A DNA stretch of 64,000 nucleotides. It comes from Adineta ricciae. Lineage: Eukaryota > Rotifera > Eurotatoria > Adinetida > Adinetidae. The translations under genes were made by a program, and so were the position numbers. Below the pieces are notes generated by a model, which saw nothing but the letters and a program-made list of their open reading frames with translations, was not told the DNA's origin and searched no databases. The first letter of the stretch is position 1. Each line of letters starts with the position of its first letter. The stretch covers positions 297,780-361,779 of the forward strand of contig CAJNOJ010000095.1 of assembly GCA_905250025.1 (NCBI GenBank). Direction: 5' to 3'. Shown in pieces: positions 49,050 to 61,645 of the stretch.

Positions 49050-49815
49050 CTTTAACAACAACTATTCTTGCACTACGACGTTGTCTTCGATACGTACACG
49101 TCCATAATCCCGAGTGGTACGGTTGAGCATGACGAATAATCAATTGCGACTTTGAAATATTCTTTTCATACTGATTCTTTTCATGGATATCATAGAGATA
49201 ATCATTGTAATGATATGTCTGATTGTAGCTGGAAAAATGCCACGTGATCGACGACGTGTTGACATTGTAAATCGTACAATCGAGTTCAACTTCTGCACCG
49301 GGTTCAACATATAATCTCGACGGTTGAATACTCATTGGTATTTGAACATGTAAATGGATTTTAATTGAGACACTACGACGGCGATTGGAGATTTTACATT
49401 CATAAGTACTCTCGTCAGATAATTGTGCTTTGTAAATTTCCAGATTCCAGTAGGAATTCACAGATGAAATGGAATAGGACGATACCGAATAACGTGTATC
49501 GGAAAGAAACACTTGTTCGCCTACAGTCAACGGTAGAAACATCGACGTATTTCGATCGTATTTTAGCCACGTCACATGATGATTGCCAAGATTTGTTACA
49601 TGGCAGGTGAGAATAACTGTATCAGATACATTGACAGTTTGATTGTGTGTGCGAGTTAATATTCGAGGAAAATCGTGAAGATCAACAGTTGCTGTTAAAT
49701 CATGAATGATTGTCAGGAGGAGAAAAACTAAAGTAAGCATCGAGAATGAACTGATCGTGTCGATTGTTTTTATGTAAAATAAATCCTGATGGCTAAGATC
49801 AATCGTACTAAACAA
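49050..49815 (-). CDS. Two-Ig-domain surface protein, dpr/lachesin-like, 3' end unresolved
   Basis: One large exon of 255 codons ends at a donor in phase 1 (AAAG|GTAAAA at 49050). The start may be the ATG at 49815 or the one at 49740, which begins a clean signal peptide (MLTLVFLLLTIIHDLTATVD). The first Ig domain has VSDTVILTCHVTNLGNHHVT, WLKYDRN, WNLEIYKAQLSDESTYEC and KISNRRRSVSIKIHLHV. The second has PGAEVELDCTIYNVNTSSIT, WHFSSYN and QPYHSGLWTCTYRRQ. The arrangement and the YEC motif resemble insect Dpr/DIP and lachesin-type adhesion proteins. A membrane or GPI anchor is expected in a missing 3' exon. Expected site is the cell surface, perhaps neuronal. Confidence 0.7.
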
Positions 49816-51320
49816 ATGTTTCTGACATTCTCGTCAATTGACCTTTTCCGTCACAATTCAAAGGATTAACGAAGTTTGAACTTAGGTGCGAAATTAGAAA
49901 AAAGAATTCAATCTTTTTTTCTTCGAACACAACAACAACTTACCTGCTAGATATACTTGTCTTGAAGTCATAATTAAATCAGATCAATACTATTGTGTAG
50001 CAAGATTACCTTTTTACTAATCGTTGCATGACGTCTCACTCTAGAATGAATAGATGATAAAGAAAGAAAAGGATTATGACAAGCTGAGCAGCTTGTTCTA
50101 TTTCTCTCTCTCTTCCTCTCTCCGTTTCTCCCCCTCTCTCTCTTTGTCTCGTTTGTTCAAGAATAAATAAACGTTTGGTTAATGGCATTACCTACTAAAA
50201 GAAAGAGAAGAAAAAAGATTATTCACTTTATAGCACAAGCAGGTGTCGAATCAAATAAGAAGTTTGACACTTCTCTTCTTCTTTTTTTTGTTTCTCGAAA
50301 GAAAGATGATTATTGAAGAAAAAAAGGAAATCAATTCTTTTGTATTGCATAGATTCTTATCGATGATTGACCTTTCATTTCTGTCTACGCATAGCTTGTT
50401 AAAGACCTTTGAATGTCTTCTTTCGGGCTATAGATCTGGACATAAATCAAGTGACTTTGTCTTCTTTTGTTTTTACTTTTTACTTTTGACCATCAACGCA
50501 CATTTGGTATCGATCGTTTTTTGTTATTCTTGTTTTATGTTCAATCTGGAATGCATTGATCATCATCAGTATTGTTGACTAGGGAATGATGTTCTAACTT
50601 AAACAAGCTGTAGACGATGCGCCGTTGAGCACAGTTTGAACATAATGCGATAAGTGAAACATCGATCGTGCATACCCTCTCGACACGAGGATGGCGGCGG
50701 CTCGATGATATACATAAACTAAACATATGTACATACACAACAGGCCATTTATTACTATTCAGAACAAATATTGCATCAGGTTGTCTGTGTCTAGCACAAA
50801 TTTATTTTCGTTTAATCGTTACTGATTACTACAACATTCAACTAGACAAAAGAAGCGAACAAACAAATCAGAAAATTATCTATTTTAGATTCGTCCGTAG
50901 TATCATTGCAGAAAATTGAGTTTTACGATCATGGTTTGCCGTCCGATATTTCTGATAGTGAATATATACCAGAGCGCAGTACATGTGCGGTCTCCATTAT
51001 TGTTATGCGTAACGTGGTCGACAACATAAAGTGAAGAAGAGAGAGAAATAAATCCAATACAAGAAGAAAAGGAACAGCGAATAATAGAGATAGTATCTAA
51101 CATTCGAATGTCAGTGGAGAGAGATAGAACAGTTAATATCTACGTGCAGAATAAAATACATCTGAAAGTAGTCGATAAAATTTATTTCGCTTATTTCGAT
51201 GATCCATCTATTTCCAAAATACAAAACTTCATTCTAGATATAGATCTACGGTGAACACGTATAACTATTGAGTTTTCATAACGCGTCATCTATTTTTTCT
51301 CACACATTCACATCGTTGTA
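49816..51320. other. Divergent spacer, Ig gene and Tudor-like gene
   Basis: This is 1.5 kb, with a CT-rich microsatellite near 50100-50150. A short frame at 49994 (minus, MTSRQVYLA before a GTAAGT donor) could be a leader exon of the Ig gene, but no compatible acceptor was found. Nothing else is supported. Confidence 0.4.
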
Positions 51321-51684
51321 ATGGTCAATCATCAAAAGGATTTGCTGATTGAAAAATGTTCCGTCATAGCGGTACTAAGAGAAAATGGTAGTCAAGCTAA
51401 TCCACAATTAACACAATTTTGCCGTGAAAGTGTGTTTCTCATATTTAGGTTCGTATTGGCTCGCAACAGTCATTAACATTGATGAAACAAACAAGCGATT
51501 TGAAGTACAACACTTCGATGATCATACATTCAAAATTGAAAATACATCTACGGAATTAGTCAAGCTATCTTCCATACTTTGTAAATTTGAAAAAAGCCAT
51601 CACAGCCGTAAACAGTTTAGACTTAACGATGATTTGCAAGCCAAACTGATAAAACAAGTAGCTGAAGCTTGTTCCCTTTTCTGA
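51321..51684 (+). CDS. Small Tudor-like domain protein
   Basis: Exons are 51321-51387 and 51449-51684, giving 100 residues. The splice (AATG|GTAGTC to ATTTAG|GTTCG) restores a continuous Tudor-like core: SVIAVLRENGSYWLATVINI, then NKRFEVQHFDDHTFKIENTS and TELVKL. The beta-strand order and the aromatic positions (YW, F, F) fit Tudor or SGF29-type domains, which bind methylated Lys or Arg. The rest is a short charged C-terminal helix. Nothing else is encoded, so it may be a stand-alone reader or a gene fragment. A different exon join would shift the frame. The domain match is from memory. Confidence 0.6.
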
Positions 51685-52689
51685 AAGAAATGGTTATAGC
51701 GTCATAAATCTGGTCGTTGAAATGCAAAAAGTTTGCTTGTTTACATAATCCTATCAGATTGCAGCATTCAATAAATGAATGAAAACTTAACCATGGTCAT
51801 TAGCAAACGATTGATGAAAGATTTTCAGGGTCGAGGATCACGAATCCGTGATTAGTTTTTTTTTTATAATGGAATAAGTGAAAAAATCAGTTCTTAGATA
51901 TAGCACTACTGATAGGTAGAAGATATTAGGCAACGGTGAAATTATTCGATAGTATACGTATTTGCTTCGTAGGACTAATCCGTACTTCGTTTCATCTTTC
52001 ACTTCCGACCTTCGATAGAGCCATTTTCATTTTCCAACATAATACCCTGACTGACGTCTCTATGATAATCCAAAGATGTAATCTGATGACTATTCAGCGT
52101 AGTTGCCATGCGATCCAGAAAACTACAGTATGATCCTAGCGAAATCCTAAACATATAGTTGTGTTGTTGATTAAACCTAGTTGGATCTTAAAGTCGAATG
52201 GATAAATATGATTTGATAATAAACTCCAAATAGTCTGCCACTTTTCAGCTGATTTTTATGCAAAAAGTCAACCTGGGTGCTTACCAGAAAATCATAAGCA
52301 GATCTAAATTCATTCTCTAGATCATCAATGTCAAAACAAATATCTGAAAACTATTCGGTAGCGTCGGTGTTTACTAATGATGAAATCGCTGGTTGCCAAA
52401 GGTGATCAGGTTGATAGGAACGGTGAAATAGATTCTACCTTGCATTACATGACTAAACGTTTTCAAGATGAGAAGAAGTTTACGAAAAAGAAACAAATCC
52501 ATTCTGGCATCGAACGGGACAAGGATTAAAACTTTGTTTGATCTATCTGAAAATATTTTCAAAAATGGGGAAAAGTAAGGAAACGTCTTAGAAGTGGGAG
52601 AAAATCTCGAAGAGTATCATGCCTAAGTCTTCGTAAGGGAAAGAAAGTGACCCACTCTCAGTTATTTGGTCTGCGTCATCACTGATATA
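51685..52689. other. Spacer before the repeat-rich right end
   Basis: This is 1 kb of A+T-rich DNA. No gene was seen. It marks the boundary between the gene-dense left 51 kb and the repeat-rich right end. Confidence 0.4.
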
Positions 52690-52998
52690 CCCAGGTCGAT
52701 CATTCCGGTGACTGGATCCGTTGAAATCTGAGTCGGCTCCGGTACAGCTCTTCTCGATTCCGGCACAGTTTTCGCCGATTTCAGCAAGTTCCGGCAGGTT
52801 CTTTGCCGCCGGATTCCGGCCGGAATTGCACAGGAAATATCCGATCAGTTCCTGGCCGTTTCCAGCTCGAAGTTTGCAGGAAACGGTCGGGAAATGACTG
52901 GAACCTACGTTTGAACTTCCGGCCGGAATCCGGCGGCAAGGAAATGGTCGGAAAGCGAACCTAACCGGTCGGAGCCGACCGTGCCATAATAACCTGGG
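52690..52998. mobile_element. MITE-like element with TA target duplication
   Basis: This 309-bp segment starts CCCAGGT and ends ACCTGGG, perfect 7-bp inverted ends, each flanked by TA (52688-52689 and 52999-53000). It is clearly richer in G+C than its surroundings and is filled with variants of TTCCGG and CCGGAAT in both orientations. It has no coding signal. The open frame on the minus strand is a by-product of its composition. TA duplication is typical of Tc1/mariner-type insertions. A relative with the same right end lies at 61747-61944. Confidence 0.6.
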
Positions 52999-53226
52999 TA
53001 AGTTTGCAAGCAAAATACTTCGTTTATTTCGTGGAATCGAGCTTTTCTTTTACGTTATTGTTCGCAGTATTTTTTCTGCTATTTCGTCAGCAATCTCTAT
53101 TACAATATGTGAAGGTGCGATCTTAATTGAGAACTGAAAAACTTAAGAGTTTGTTCATTTATGATTACAATTGTTTAATCGATTGCTTCAGAGGGATGTG
53201 AAATTCGAAAAATAGATAGGGCCAAG

Positions 53227-55685
53227 TCAATTATAGATGTGCGTAGGGAGATCTTGTTCGTTGTTGATATCTATTTCAGTTGGAATGACTTGTAAATTAC
53301 TTATATTTTCAACCAGACGTGTCATTGATCCTGAATGTCGTCGCGGGGTAAATTCGATCGAGTCGCCTACATACAATGGGTAAAACGCTTCAACTAAATT
53401 CGTACAACTATTTTTTCCTGAAAGTTGATTTTCATTGTTTTCAGAGTTTCAGTAACGTAGTTCATCTTCATCTACCCATGTATAAGCGATACTCGATGAA
53501 TTCAGTTCGCACATTATCGCATCGGAGAATGAAAAATAATCAAATCCATTGATCTGGTTGAAGTTCAATCGTTAGATTCGATTGTTTTTTGTAAAACATC
53601 GCTTTCTCATTTAGGAAAGCTTTCAGTTGTGGATGAGTTAATTGTAATCACATGTGTGGTTATTTCATTGTATTATATCGAACGAGATATTTTCTCGTCA
53701 GATAATAAACTATGCAACACAGCTGCGCCAATCACAAATGTTTCCACGAGTTCACAACTTGCATAATAAGATCCATTCGAAAGGCATCAGCTCCGATGAT
53801 ATTTCCACATTTATAATAAGTAGTTGATGTACCATTTTTGTGTTGAACAAGATCACGAATAATTAGATAAGCATTTGTGACTCTTTGATTTCTTTCTAAA
53901 AGATTGCTGTCGGGTTGAAACCATCGATGTCGAGACTTGAATAATGTTTCCCATTGATTTATTTCGATCGATGAGAGTCCTTGAAAGTATCGAAGTAAAT
54001 GAATTGGTTTTTCAAATTCTTTCTTTTGATTTGTAAACACTCGGATCTTTCCATATTCGAGATTGAATAATTTGTTCTCAATTAATTCAATATCTGCAAG
54101 AATACCTGTTTCATACAACTGAATAATCGCGGTTGATTCATATTTTAGAAGCATTTGAGCACATCATCGTGTCGTTTGAACAATCCAACATAAGTCGAAA
54201 AGAATATACATAGCATTGATTTGATATGTCTTCACTTCATCACAGATTCCATCCATGATTCGTTCGTTCAAATTACCCAGTTCAGGAAATTCTAAACGAA
54301 TATTATCAAGTCGAGTTTTAGCAGAATGAAAACCTAAAGTACACAACAATTCTTCAGATACTTTAGAAAACATTTCAACTCACTCAAAGTCAATTCAATC
54401 GTTTGGAAAATATGATCGAAGAATAATCCATCTGTCCATTGATTAATACAACGAAAACGATCAAATTTGATGAGATATCGAAGAAAGATTGATAATCGAA
54501 AATGTTCAAGAATGAGTTTCGAATGAAGTTCAAGTGAACATTTTTGTTTAGTTTATTCGACCGATTTGATGAGAATGTTGAGTGTTTATCGACGAATCAT
54601 ACCCAAATATCATTGTTTCTCATAATCAATTGCCATCGCCGTAAGGAAACGCGTGATTAATTCGTTACGAATATTCTTATCATGTTGATTATTATCGATT
54701 ATCGGTGGAACGAAATTTTCTCTTCTTCCAACGATTAAGTTCATTTGTAAATCATAATCAAAAAGAGCATTCTGATGGAATGATTGTCGAGCAGATATTG
54801 AAGAAATTTCATCTGTTGTTCTTGACAATTGTTGACGATGATTTGTGTGATTTTCTTCATCTAATTCTTCCAATAGTTTGTCAAGCAAGTATTCGGTTAA
54901 GTTCGTCCAATCAACATCTGCAAACTTTTCGTCTTCTTTCATTTTCGCTAATTTTCACGATGTTTGTCGTCTGACATGTTCGAATGCTTGTAAAAGAACA
55001 ATATCACTTTCTTTTGTACCTAAAACAATAGAATTTGAGTTTAGCTAAGTTCATCACTTGCTCGAATTACCATGGTGTAAGCCTAAAATCTTCACTAAAT
55101 ATTTGCTACTTGTTCCATTAACACAATCATTGAGATATGAAATAGAAAACGAGGGTGTGTGATTGTTTCGATTTCTGTATCTAGACTGACAATTAATACT
55201 AAGATAAGCGACATGCTACCACGTAAACCACTTCATGTTAGAGTCATACAATCCTCTCATGATAAATGAACGCCTGAGCACATCATTAATGGATATAATA
55301 CAATAACTGTTACAAGACGTCCTACATGGATCATAATATACAAAACAACGGAGAATCCGAAGTCTTTCGCAGAAATGTCAGTAGCAGTACCGATGAATAG
55401 CCTAGCGAGAATAATGCCAGTGATAGTAAAGATAAGAATATTGATGAAGTGAGTCGCAATTCTCCAAGCACTTGCCATGGCAGGTTGAACATTGCCGCTA
55501 ATACAGTATTTGTATTTGCTCATGTATAAGCCCATGAGAAGAACAACAACCGTAAATGGTAGTGGAACTTTATTTTTGAAAAACTTCGATAAATATGATT
55601 TTGTATATACATGAGGACAAGACTGATAATGAGAGAAATAAGATAATTGTGCTTGATTTGGAGTCACTTTCGGAATGACTGTCAA
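53227..55685 (-). pseudogene. SLC9C-type Na+/H+ exchanger, truncated copy 1
   Basis: This copy has the longest 3' part. From 55685 it encodes antiporter helices from about TM7 on (PLPFTVVVLLMGLYM; THFINILIFTITGIILAR; FGFSVVLYIMIHVGRLVTVI). After that come a charged linker (KFADVDWTNLTEYLLDKLL), helical segments (EELLCTLGFHSAKTRLDNIR), a long coiled region (RVFTNQKKEFEKPIHLLRYF) and a last exon ending at 53227 (VGDSIEFTPRRHSGS). The order matches sperm-type SLC9C exchangers. The first six helices are absent. Lesions are in-frame TGA codons where other copies read Trp: at HLS-W near 55255 and at TS-W near 54957. A third TGA replaces Leu just beyond the first, and a fourth stop lies at 54164-54166. 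It is not functional. Confidence 0.75.
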
Positions 55686-56150
55686 CTGTAGAATTCATGT
55701 ATTGAAGTAATCTAAACGATGTAAATATAGTTGTCAAAATATTTTATGAGACCTTTGCAGAGTATTTTCTTGAAAAGAAAAACGTTGATTTGTTATATGT
55801 TAAGACGTTAGTGTCGTGGAACGCGTATGCAAAATAATGACGCGATCTTTCGTGTTTGTACTGTTTGAAAGCATACTTATCTTTATGTTTTAAGTTCATC
55901 TAGAGTTCGACGGGACTATGTTTTTTTCTCATACTGGTTGTATCAACATATTTTCTGTCGCTCGGATCGGTGCATAGCATGAGATAAAATTGTGAAGGAA
56001 ACTGTTAATAGGATACAGTTAATCACATTGATCTGAGCGGTTAAGTACTCAGTTAGTCAAGTGGTTACCTTCGATTAGCCGTCGACTTCAATGTAGCTTG
56101 TAGAGTACGGATTTCCAAAGATTTGTTTGAGTTTATATAAAGAAAAATAN

Positions 56151-57475
56151 ACATAAGTCGAAAAGAATATACATAGCATTGATTTGATACGTCTTCACTT
56201 CATCACAGATTCCATCCATGATTCGTTCGTTCAAATTACTCAGTTCGGGAAATTCTAAACGAATATTATCAAGTTGAGTTTTAGCAGAATGAAAACCTAA
56301 AGTGCACAACAATTCTTCAGATACTTTAGAAAACATTTCAACTCACTCAAAGTCAATTCAATCGTTTGGAAAATATGATCGAAGAATAATCCGTCTGTCC
56401 ATTGATTAATACAACGAAAACGATCAAATTTGATGAGATATCGACGAAAGATTGATAATCGAAAATGTTCAAGAATGAGTTTCCAATGAAGTTCAAGTGA
56501 ACATTTTTGTTTAGCTTATTCGACCGATTTAATGAGAATGTTGAGTGTTTTTCGACGAATCATACCCAAATACCATTGATTCTCATAATCAATCGCCATC
56601 GCCGTAAGGAAACGAGTGATTAATTCATTACGAATATTCTTATCATGTTGATTATCATCGATTATCAGTGGAACGAAATTTTTCCCTCTTCCAACGATCG
56701 AGTTCATTTGTAAATCATAATCCAAAAGAGTATTCTGATGGAATGATTGTCGAGTAGATATTGAAGAAATTTCATCTTTTGTTCTTGACAATTGTTGATG
56801 ATGATTTGTGTGATTTTCTTCATCTAATTCTTCCAATAGTTTGTCAAGCAAGTATTCGGTTAAGTTCGTCCAATCAACATCTGCAAACTTTTCGTCTTCT
56901 TTCATTTTCGCTAATTTCCACGATGTTTGTCGTCCGATACGTTCGAATGCTCGTAAAAGAACAATCTCACTTTCTTTTGTACCTAAAACAATAGAATTTG
57001 AGTTTAGCTAAGTTCATCACTTGATCGAATTACCATGGTGTAAGCCTAAAATCTTCACTAAATACTTGCTACTTGTTCCATTAATAGTCAAAGTCAATAA
57101 CACAATCATTGAGATATGAAATAGAAAACGAGGACGTGTGATTGTTTCGATTTCTGTATCTAGACTGACAATTAATACTAAGATAAGCGACATGCTACCA
57201 TGTAAACCACTTCATGTTAGAACCACACAATCCTTCCATAATAAATGAACGCCTGAGCACATCATTAATGGATATAATACAATAACTGTTACAAGACGTC
57301 CTACATGGATCATAATGTACAAAACAATGGAGAATCCGAAGTCTTTCGCAGAAATGTCAGTAGCAGTACCGATGAATAGCCTAGCGAGAATAATGCCAGT
57401 GATAGTAAAGGTAAGAATATTGATGAAGTGAGTCGCAATTCTCCAAGCACTTGCCATGGCAGGTTGAACATTGCT
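56151..57475 (-). pseudogene. SLC9C-type Na+/H+ exchanger, truncated copy 2
   Basis: This is the same segment as copy 1, starting right after an N at 56150. Compared with copy 1 it lacks about 200 bp at the 5' end of the TM exon (junction near 57475) and so begins within the MASAWRIATHF stretch. It keeps Trp in VHLLWKDC but shares the Leu-to-TGA change in the next line (LT-stop-SGL). The linker exon is intact for about 130 codons (56516-56905, MKEDEKFADVDWTN to LNILIKSVE). It ends at a TAA in a position all copies share, which may be a real exon border or an old common stop. Confidence 0.7.
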
Positions 57476-58261
57476 GGACTGTAGAATTCATTTATTGAAG
57501 TAATCTAAAAGATGTAAATATAGTTGTCAAAATATTTTATGATACCTGTGCAGAGTATTTTCTTGAAAAGAAAAACGTTGATTTGTTATCTGTTAAGACG
57601 TTAGTGTCGTGGAACACGTATGCAAAATAATGACGCGATCTTTCGTGTTTGTACTGTTTGAAAGCATACTTATCTTTATGTTTTAAGTTCATCTAGAGTT
57701 CGACGGAACTATGTTTTTTCTAATACTGGTTGTATCAACATATTTTCTGTCGCTCGGATCGGTGCATAGCATGAGATAAAATTGTGAAGGAAACTGTTAA
57801 TAGGATACAGTTAATCACATTGATCTGAGCGGCTAAGTACTCAATTAGTCAAGTGGTTACCTTCAATTAGCCGTCGATTTCAATGTAGCTTGTAGAGTAC
57901 GGATTCCCAAAGATTTGATTGAGTTTATATAAAGAAAAATAATGGTGACAATGATGTCAAATGTATAAAAAAATATGGAGAGATGTATCCGAAAACAAAA
58001 GAAAGACCCAGTGATTCTAATGGAATAGAATATTTTTTTGTATAGATCTACATTTGCAACTCGCCATTGTCGACAGGAGACTCAGCAAAAAATAATTTGG
58101 TGCAAATAGAAATTACTGAGTAATGATATCTCGAAAATATCGATGCGAATAAATGTCTCATAAAATTCAACGACAAAAGTTTCGAAAACATCATAAGCGG
58201 CGACGAAAGAGTGCTGTTATGAAAGAGAATATTTCTCATTCATTGTGTAGTAATCGTACTC

Positions 58262-58606
58262 ATGAAAGTATCGAAAAAGTTCAGAAAAGTCGAATATAAA
58301 GAAGGTGAATCAGATTGCGATGAGTCTGACGTTAATTCGTCTGAAGATGAAGGTGATACACCTATGGTAGAAGCGAACGGCAAATCCAAATTCAATGCAA
58401 TGAGAGTGTTTGATACAGTCTCTCCATCGTTATCAAATTCATGCTTTCGCGTCGAAATTGACGGGAAAGAAAAGTATATTCATAAGCAAACAGCCTGTTG
58501 GTTTTTTTACGGCTTACAAACCACAATTATCAGCTGATCGATCAAAACAAGCTATGCAAAGCAGTGAATGGGTGAATGAAAGCTTGAATGTAGGGGTGTT
58601 AATTTA
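58262..58606 (+). pseudogene. Small unknown ORF with HKQTACWFF motif, copy A
   Basis: The frame begins MKVSKKFRKVEYKEGESD, then an acidic region (CDESDVNSSEDEGDTP) and a compact domain (VEIDGKEKYIHKQTACWFF). The expected continuation TAYKPQLSADRSKQAMQSS is in the next frame. The shift maps to a run of seven T at 58502-58508, where copy B has six. The motif K-x-x-x-C/L-W-then-LS-x-DR-x-x-x-V resembles a small domain seen in many uncharacterised animal proteins, some linked to transposons. That recollection is unverified. The ORF may simply contain a sequencing error in the T run. Confidence 0.5.
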
Positions 58607-58866
58607 ACAAACAGATTAAAATTATTGTATTGCTCTTTTTTCTATTGAAAAATTTAACTAAACTAATCAGCTCTATTGTTCCAGTTTTTTTACACTCATA
58701 TCTCACTATGATTGTCTAAACATCTGACGATAAAGAATTCTTTTTTCTTCAATATTTCATTGAAAACAGTGTCGAGTATTTTGTGGTTTTTGAGCTTTAG
58801 AAGATCACCACAAAACATGATAAATATTTGGAAGAATCAATACTTTAAAATCCTGGAAGTACGAAN

Positions 58867-60168
58867 AAACATTTCAACTCACTCAAAGTCAATTCAATCG
58901 TTTGGAAAATATGATCGAAGAATAATCCATCCGTCCATTGATTGATACAACGAAAACGATCAACTTTGATGAGATATAGAAGGAAAACTGATAATCGAAA
59001 ATGTTCAAGAATGAGTTTCCAATGAAGTTCACGTGAACATTTTTGTTTAGCTTATTCGACCGATTTAACGAGAATGTTGAGTGTCTTTCGAGGAATCATA
59101 CCCAAATACCATTGTTACTCATAATCAATCGCCATCACCGTAAGGAAACGGATGATCAATTCGTTACGAATATTTTTGTCATGTTGATTATCATCGGAGG
59201 AACGAAAATTTTCACTTCTCCCGACGATCGAGTTCATTTGTGAATCATGATCCAAAAGAGCATTCTGATGGAATGATTGTCGAGCAGATATTGAAGAAAT
59301 TTCATCTGCTGTTCTTGACAATTGTTGATGGTGATTTGTGTGATTTTCTTCATCTAATTCTTCCAATAGTTTAAGTATTCGGTTAAGTTCGTCCAGTCAA
59401 CATCTGCAAACTTTTCGTTAATTTCCACGATGTTTGTCGTCTGACATGTTCGAATGCTTGTAAAAGAACAATCTCACTTCCTTTTGTACCTAAAACAATA
59501 GAATTTGAGTTTAGCTAAGTTCATCACTTGATCGAATCACCATGGTGTAAACCTAAAATCTTCACTAAATATTTGCTACTTGTTCCATTAATAATCAAAG
59601 TTAGTAAGACAATCATTGAGATATGAAATAGAAAACGATGACGTGTGATCGTTTCGATTTCTATATCTAGACTGACAATTAATACTAAGATAAGCGACAT
59701 GCTACCACGTAAACCACTCAATGTTAGAATCACACAATCCTTCCATGATAAATGAACGCCTGAGCACTTCATTAATGGATATAATACTATGACTGTTACT
59801 AGGCGTCCTGTATGGATCATAATATACAAAACAACGGAGGATCCGAAGTCTTTCGCAGAAATGTCAGTAGCAGTACCGATGAATAGCCTAGCGAGAATAA
59901 TGCCAGTGATAGTAAAGATAAGAATATTGATGAAGTGAGTCGCAATTCTCCAAGTACTTGCCATGGCAGGTTGAACATTGTTGCTAATATAGTATTTGTA
60001 TTTGCTCATGTATAAGCCCATGCAAACAACAGCCGTGAATGGTAGTGGAACTTTAGTTTTGAAAAACTTCGATAAATATGATTTTGTATATACATGAGGG
60101 CAAGACTGATAATGAGAGAAATAAGATAACTGTGCTTGATTTGGAGTCACTTTCGGAATGACTGTCAA
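58867..60168 (-). pseudogene. SLC9C-type Na+/H+ exchanger, truncated copy 3
   Basis: This copy has the best preserved membrane exon. From 60168 to the donor at about 59543 it reads TM7-TM12 without stops, including VHLSWKDCVILTLSGLRGSM and FHISMIVLLTLIINGTSSKY. The downstream linker is broken by two deletions relative to copy 1: 16 bp near 59417 and 7 bp near 59371. Both shift the frame. The copy starts right after the N at 58866. The upstream antiporter core is missing, as in the other copies. Confidence 0.7.
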
Positions 60169-60771
60169 CTCTAGAATTCATTTATTGAAGTAATCTAAAA
60201 GGTGTAAATATAGTTGTCAAAATATTTTATGATACCTGTGCAGAGTATTTTCTTGAAAAGAAAAACGTTGATTTATTATATGTTATTATATGTTAAGACG
60301 TCAGTGATGCCGTGGAACACGTATGCAAAATAATGACGCGATCTTTCGTGTTTGTACTGTTTGAAAGCATACTTATCTTTATGTTGTATCAACATATTTT
60401 CTGTCGCTCGGATCGGCGCATAGCATGAGATAAAATTGTTAAGGAAATTGTTAATCGGATACAGTTAATCGCATCGATCTGAGTGTCTAAGTACTCAGTT
60501 ATTCAAGTGGTTACCTTCGATTAGCCGTCGACTTCAAAGTAGCTTGTAGAGTATGGATTCCTAAATATTAGTTTGAGTTTATATAAAGAAAAATATGGAG
60601 CGATGTATTCGAAAACAAAAGGTAACATCCTGTGATTCTAACTGTGAATAGAAATATTTTTGTATAGATCTACATTTGCAACTCACCATTGTCGACAGGA
60701 GAATCAGCAAAAAATAATTCAGTACAAATAGAAATTACTCAGTAATGATATCTCGAAAATATCGACGGGAA

Positions 60772-60964
60772 CGGCAAATCCGAATTCAATGCAATGAGAG
60801 TGTTTGATACAGTCTCTCCATCGTTATCAAATTCATGCTTTCGCGTCGAAATTGACGGGAAAGAAAAGTATATTCATAAGCAAACAGCCTGTTGGTTTTT
60901 TACGGATTACAAACCACAATTATCAGCTGATCGATCAAAACGAGTTATGCAAAGCAGTGAATAG
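60772..60964 (+). pseudogene. Small unknown ORF with HKQTACWFF motif, copy B
   Basis: This is a truncated relative of copy A. The acidic N-terminal part is deleted, and the frame starts within NGKSEFNAMRVFDTVSP. The T run has six bases, so CWFFTDYKPQLSADRSKRVM is in one frame. A TGG codon of copy A is TAG here (60962-60964). The two copies thus carry different disabling changes. Confidence 0.5.
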
Positions 60965-61645
60965 GTGAATGGAAGCTTGAATGTAGTGGTGTTAATTTAA
61001 CAAATACATTAGAATTATTGTATTGCTTTTTTCTGTTAAAAAAATATAACTAAACTAATCAGCTCTATTGTTCCAGTTTTTTTACACTCATATCTCACTG
61101 TGATTGTCTAAACATCCGACGATAAAGAATTCTTTTTTCTTCAATATTTCATTGAAAACAGTGTCGAGTATTTTGTGGTTTTTTAGCTTTAGAAGATCAT
61201 CACAAAATATGATAAATATTTGGAAGAATCAATACTTTAAAATTCTGGGAGTACCGTGAAAATCCCAGGAGTACGGTAACAAACCAAAGAATACGAAAAA
61301 ATCCAAGAAATATTGAAAAACAAGTTTGAACATTTGCCTGTGTCTTCCAATGATAAATCGATTCTTTTCTCTCCTGTCAACGAAATGATTCCCTGTCGAA
61401 TATTTTCATTGAGGAATATCCATTCGTTAAATCCCTTTCAAAATTATCGGAAGCCTCTGGCAAGATTATTCTAAGCGTACACTTTAGGATTAATCTAGAA
61501 TTTAAACGCCTAGTCATTCGTCGCCCACTCACGTCTAGCCGCTGCCATGCTGTCTCTGTTATTCCTTTCGCCTTTGATTAACTTTCAAACTGAACGATTG
61601 GGTTTTCTTTTATTGTCACTTCGACTATCAAAAGAAACTAGATAT

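Noticed and set aside
50243..50578. Phe/Leu-rich plus-strand frame
   Set aside because: Driven by T-rich DNA; no splice or start support.
52588..53013. 141-codon minus-strand frame with Gly, Arg and Pro
   Set aside because: It lies almost entirely inside the MITE and is open because of its G+C-rich repeat content.
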